A stretch of 26,877 nucleotides of DNA from NCBI GenBank assembly GCA_013331015.1, contig DUHF01000056.1:1-26877 (forward strand), given 5' to 3'. Positions 23,278 through 26,877 of the stretch are shown piece after piece. Under the pieces are notes generated by a model. That model was given only the letters and a program-made list of their open reading frames with translations. It made no database searches and had not been told where the DNA came from. The position numbers and the translations under genes were made by a program. Numbering within the stretch: position 1 is the stretch's first letter; each line of letters opens with the position of its first letter. This stretch comes from Methanoregula sp. (GTDB taxonomy: Archaea > Halobacteriota > Methanomicrobia > Methanomicrobiales > Methanospirillaceae).

Positions 23278-24954
23278 TCAGCACCGGAACTTTGCAACTT
23301 CCTGGGATACTTTCTCTGCAATCTCGTTGATGTTCCCGATGACGCGGGTGATCTGGTCGACTGCTGCACTCGACTCCTCGGTTGCAGCTGCCGAGTCCTG
23401 CGCCTCGCGCGAGCTGTTCTCGACAAGGTTCATGACTTCGCTGAGACTGGCTGCCACTTCCTCGATGGATGCAGCCTGCTCTTCTGCAGCTGCTGCAACC
23501 TCGGTCACGTTCTGGCTGATCTTGTCAATCGACCCGACAATATTGCCAAAACTTGAGATGGTATCCTGGAGGGCAAGACTGCCTTCGCGGACACCCTTGT
23601 TTGAGGCGGCGACCGCGTCAACGGCATTGTTGGTCTGGGTCTGCAGGTTCTCGATCATCCCGGAGATCCTCTCTGCCGATGCCCGTGACTCAACAGCAAG
23701 CGACTTGACCTCGGTTGCAACTACGGCAAATCCCCGCCCGGCTTCCCCGGCACGGGCGGCTTCAATGGCCGCGTTGAGTGCAAGCAGGTTGGTCTGGTTG
23801 GCAAGATCGGTGATGAGGTCCACGATCTCGGAGATCTTGTCCATCTGTCCCTTGATCTCTCCGATGATCTGGTTGACCTCATTTGAGGACCGGGTGATTC
23901 CCTGCATGCCGACTTCAGTCTTCTTGGCAAGGTCCATACCGTTTTTGCTGTAGGACGTGGTGTCGGTTACCAGCTGGGCAACGGATTCTGATTTCAGTGC
24001 AACCTCCTGGATTGCCCGGGAGAGATCGTCCATTGCCTGCTGTACCTGGTGCATTCCCTTGGTGGTCTTCTCGGCATTCTCGCTGACCGACGATGCATTG
24101 ATCGCGCACTGGTTGGAACCGGCAGAGACCTCCTGGATGCTGGCATTTGCCTCCTCGGTGTTTGCGGCAAGGTTGGTAACCTGCTGGTTGATGGAGAGCA
24201 TCGATGCGGAGATATCGGTCCCGACCCGGTTGAGCGAGTCACGGAACGTTTTGAAATCTCCCCGCATCTTGATCTTCTCATCAAAGCGTGCCGTAAAGTT
24301 ACCGGCTGCATACTCTCCCGATATCCGCATGCCCTCGTTTAAGGGGATGACTACGTTCTCGAAGGTCTTGTTGATGCCGGCAATGATCTCCCAGTATCCG
24401 CCTTTGAACTTGTCAGCATCGCCGCGAACGGAGAGTTTACCTTCAACTGCGGCAATGGAGAGCTTGTTGGATTCTGCGATGAGTGCCCGTAACGTGTCGG
24501 TCATTTTGATGAGCGCCGGGACGATCTCGTCTTTGGGATCGCGGGCCTTGAGATCGCGGCTCAAATCCCCTTCAGCGATCATCTTCATGGTGCCGATGAC
24601 ATATTTCTGGAGATCGTTAGAGAATTTGTCCATCTCCCCGGCCATCTGGCCGATCTCGTCAGTCCGGTTAAGATTGATCCGCTCGCTAAGATGCCCGAGG
24701 TGAATCTCGCGGATGTTGGCGGAGATGAGCCGGACCGGACGGGCAATACTTTCGGTTAAGACGAATCCCATGACAATTGACCCGAGTATTCCCACCCCGC
24801 CGAGGATGAGGAATGGTACAAGACCAGAACCCGAGGTTCCTGTAGTGGTCATGCAGGTATAGCCCATGAACGTTACGATTGCAAAGATCGCTGCTAAGAT
24901 GAGATAGGATCCGAGGATCTTTTTTCCAAGAGGGATGTTGTCGATTTGTTGCAT
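23278..24954 (-). CDS. methyl-accepting chemotaxis protein, HAMP type, without large sensor domain
   Basis: 558 residues. Two membrane spans (about 13-34 and 45-68) lie close together with only a short loop, so there is no sizeable extracellular sensor. A HAMP domain (about 66-120) follows, then about 140 residues of HAMP-like repeats. The long coiled-coil signalling domain has the receptor tip (LITDLANQTNLLALNAAIEA, about 395-415) that binds CheW and CheA. Input may come from the cytoplasm, the membrane or a partner. It lies downstream of cheW on the same strand, with 125 bases between them, and a hairpin-T terminator follows. Confidence 0.92.
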   Translation of the reverse strand: MQQIDNIPLGKKILGSYLILAAIFAIVTFMGYTCMTTTGTSGSGLVPFLILGGVGILGSIVMGFVLTESIARPVRLISANIREIHLGHLSERINLNRTDEIGQMAGEMDKFSNDLQKYVIGTMKMIAEGDLSRDLKARDPKDEIVPALIKMTDTLRALIAESNKLSIAAVEGKLSVRGDADKFKGGYWEIIAGINKTFENVVIPLNEGMRISGEYAAGNFTARFDEKIKMRGDFKTFRDSLNRVGTDISASMLSINQQVTNLAANTEEANASIQEVSAGSNQCAINASSVSENAEKTTKGMHQVQQAMDDLSRAIQEVALKSESVAQLVTDTTSYSKNGMDLAKKTEVGMQGITRSSNEVNQIIGEIKGQMDKISEIVDLITDLANQTNLLALNAAIEAARAGEAGRGFAVVATEVKSLAVESRASAERISGMIENLQTQTNNAVDAVAASNKGVREGSLALQDTISSFGNIVGSIDKISQNVTEVAAAAEEQAASIEEVAASLSEVMNLVENSSREAQDSAAATEESSAAVDQITRVIGNINEIAEKVSQEVAKFRC

Positions 24955-25079
24955 TCTATCAAACCTGGTGATTTTTTTGGATGTGTAGTGGAGTCTTTTT
25001 TTAATAATTTTTGCGGGATATGAGTGATAGTTCAGGGGGATTGGGGAGATATCCCCCAGCCCCTGCCAAAGCCGGTTTG

Positions 25080-25643
25080 TTATCCTTTCTTCTCCATGAT
25101 ACTGAGGATCTGCCGGACATCGATCCAGATGACCAGTTCGCTCACTTCATTCTCCCGGTCTTTGATCTTCTTCTTGATGATGCCAAGGATAGCCTCGTCG
25201 TCACCGGCACCTGCGGTAGAGGCGGCATCAACGTCACCTTCCTCAAAGGTGGAGACCGCAAGGACATCGTCAACAAGGATACCGGTCTTTACCCCGGTCA
25301 GTTTCTCGTCGAGAACAATGAAACGGCCGTCCTCGTCTTTCTGGCTTTTGTCTGCGGGGATGTGCAGGCGGTCTTTAAGATCGATGATGGTGGTGATCTC
25401 CCCCCGGAGATCGATGATGCCTTTCATGTAGGATGCGGTGTTGGGCAACTGGGTGATGGGCGTATACTCCACCACCTCGCGGACATCGAACAGGTCGATG
25501 GCAAAATGCTCTTTTCCCAGGAGGAACTCGAGCACCTGGAAAGTCTTTTGGGAAGATTTTACCCCGGACCCGCTTTGGGAATGGGGGGGGCCCCCCGGGG
25601 AAGATGCCGGGGTATTCTTCACCTCTTTTATCTCGGTTGTCAT
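25080..25643 (-). CDS. cheW: CheW-like chemotaxis coupling protein
   Basis: 187 residues from the ATG at 25643, which has AAGGA upstream; the frame is open further but overlaps the neighbouring receptor. A Ser/Pro/Gly-rich N-terminal tail of about 30 residues precedes the CheW fold: QVLEFLLGKEHFAIDLFDVREVVEY, then a MKGIIDLRGEITTIIDLKDRL segment that is diagnostic of the family. It links receptors to the CheA kinase. A late insertion with EEGDVDAASTAGAGDDEA is acidic and small-residue-rich. It follows the partial receptor by 19 bases, so they form one operon. Confidence 0.92.
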   Translation of the reverse strand: MTTEIKEVKNTPASSPGGPPHSQSGSGVKSSQKTFQVLEFLLGKEHFAIDLFDVREVVEYTPITQLPNTASYMKGIIDLRGEITTIIDLKDRLHIPADKSQKDEDGRFIVLDEKLTGVKTGILVDDVLAVSTFEEGDVDAASTAGAGDDEAILGIIKKKIKDRENEVSELVIWIDVRQILSIMEKKG

Positions 25644-25662
25644 GCGTGTCAGTCCTTCTGTG

Positions 25663-26877
25663 TTACTTGAAGTTGTTGATCTCTTTTTTGACGCTCTCGA
25701 CAACCTCGGTGACGTTGCCGATAACCTTGCTGATCTGCTCGATGGCAGCTGAGGACTCTTCGCTTGCAGCAGCAGCATCAGTGGATTCCCTTGCGGTGTT
25801 CTGCATGAGCCCGTTCACTTCGTTCACGCTTGCGGTGATCTCTTCTACGGATGCTGCCTGCTCTTCAGTGGCAGAAGCAACATCGCCGATATTACGGGAG
25901 ATCTGGTCAATGGAGTCGGCGATCCGTGTGAAACTTGCAATCGTGTTCTCAAGAGCCGCACTTCCTTCTTTCACACCGGTATTGGATGCGGTGACCGCTT
26001 CTACGGCATTGTTGGTCTGGATCTGGAGGTTCTCGATCATGTCCGAGATCCGTTCGGCCGATGCACGCGACTCAACGGCAAGCGATTTCACTTCGGAGGC
26101 AACCACGGCAAACCCGCGTCCTGCATCGCCGGCACGGGCTGCTTCAATCGCAGCGTTGAGCGCCAGCAGGTTGGTCTGGTTTGCAAGGTCGGTGATGAGG
26201 TCCACGATCTCGGAGATCTTGTCCATCTGTCCTTTGATATCGCCGATGATGTGGTTCACGTCATTTGAGGATTTGGTGATGCCCTGCATACCCTGCTCGG
26301 TCTTCCGGGCGAGATCCATGCCTTCGCGGCTGAAATCCGAGGTATCGTGGACGATCTTGGCAGTGGCCTCTGCACGGGTAGCAACGTCCTGGATGGTGCG
26401 CGAGAGGTCTTCCATGGCGCTCTGGACCTGGTTGACGGCTTCAAGCGACTTCTCGACATTCACGCTGACCGCGGTTGCGTTCTTGGCAACCTGGCCTGCG
26501 CCCGCCGAGACCTCCTCAACAGTGGCATTGGCCTGTTCGGTTCCGCCCTGGATCTTGCCCATCTCGCCGTTGATGAACCTGAGCGCATCGTCGATCTTTT
26601 TCTGTGCCTGCCGTGCCGCCTCGCGGATGTCGGTTAAGTCCGTGAAGAACTCCATGGCGCCGATGGCGTTTCCGTTAGCATCAAGGATGGGTACGCCTGA
26701 GTAGGCAATATCATACTGTTTGCCCTTGGGGAGCGCCTGGGTCTCGGAGGATGCCATCCTGCCGGACATCATGCACTGGCCCGAGGCACATTTGGGCGTG
26801 CGGCATTCGCCGGTCTTGAAGTGGTCGTAACATTTCTTCCCGACCATATCAGCCGGATTTGAGCCGGCCATCGTGGC
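25663..26877 (-). CDS. PAS-containing methyl-accepting chemotaxis protein, cut by the window end
   Basis: The frame is open to the right edge of the window, so the N-terminus is missing; about 404 residues are visible. It begins within a PAS domain carrying four Cys (14, 23, 28 and 33 counted from the ATG at 26871) around CYDHFKTGECRTPKCASG. This could bind metal or sense redox, although disulfides are equally possible. The PAS ends at AMEFFTDLTDIREAARQAQ and passes straight into the coiled-coil signalling domain with the same receptor tip as the other receptor. No membrane span is visible, so it may be cytoplasmic. cheW follows after 19 bases. Confidence 0.9.
   Translation of the reverse strand, partial: ATMAGSNPADMVGKKCYDHFKTGECRTPKCASGQCMMSGRMASSETQALPKGKQYDIAYSGVPILDANGNAIGAMEFFTDLTDIREAARQAQKKIDDALRFINGEMGKIQGGTEQANATVEEVSAGAGQVAKNATAVSVNVEKSLEAVNQVQSAMEDLSRTIQDVATRAEATAKIVHDTSDFSREGMDLARKTEQGMQGITKSSNDVNHIIGDIKGQMDKISEIVDLITDLANQTNLLALNAAIEAARAGDAGRGFAVVASEVKSLAVESRASAERISDMIENLQIQTNNAVEAVTASNTGVKEGSAALENTIASFTRIADSIDQISRNIGDVASATEEQAASVEEITASVNEVNGLMQNTARESTDAAAASEESSAAIEQISKVIGNVTEVVESVKKEINNFK

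Noticed and set aside
1..26877. insertion sequences or integrase genes that could explain the AT-rich island
   Set aside because: No transposase, integrase or terminal inverted repeats with target duplication were seen anywhere in the window.

Overview
The window looks like chromosomal DNA of a methanogenic archaeon, most likely Methanomicrobiales and probably Methanoregulaceae. The evidence is a methanogenesis marker protein 8 gene, archaeal lipoproteins with an LGAGC lipobox, PKD-domain membrane proteins, an archaeal adenine deaminase and chemoreceptors of the type common in these organisms. No rRNA, tRNA, transposase or intact CRISPR array was seen.

Region 1 (1-2690) is GC-rich and plasmid-like. 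A tightly overlapping set of small genes surrounds an ArdC-type antirestriction/zincin protein. It is followed by about 0.8 kb without genes that holds two clear copies of a stem-internal loop-stem element and a tract rich in GCGAG words.

Region 2 (about 2690-7980) is an AT-rich island that reads as a defence island. It has a DUF2971 gene facing a minus-strand cluster that ends in an ApeA-type HEPN anti-phage protein. Two unrecognised membrane proteins lie upstream of apeA, one of them with an N-terminal zinc ribbon. The last ~30 residues of ApeA are found only after a one-base frame change at a homopolymer. A cas1 3'-end remnant borders the island, and a second sequence resembling the cas1 tail lies inside it.

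Region 3 (7980-11741) is mostly gene-free. It carries a repeat field with an about 120-bp direct repeat built from CAATC/GATTG palindromes, one secreted protein and one small membrane protein (9210-10509), and a second hairpin-rich gene-free stretch.

Region 4 (11742-26877) is ordinary, densely coded methanogen core. Genes in order: a PKD plus M50-like membrane protein, an MscL channel, a response regulator-GAF-PAS-PAS protein, methanogenesis marker 8, a DUF1624 membrane acyltransferase homologue, a lipoprotein, an orphan Cas6b-like RAMP protein, a GNAT acetyltransferase overlapping an isochorismatase-family hydrolase, an EamA transporter preceded by a paired palindrome, adenine deaminase with an upstream lipoprotein, and a chemotaxis cluster (chemoreceptor, CheW, and a second, Cys-rich PAS receptor cut by the window end).

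The most novel candidate is the apeA cluster with its two membrane proteins. Next come the covarying paired element at 1960-2122 and the 8.1-8.5 kb repeat field.
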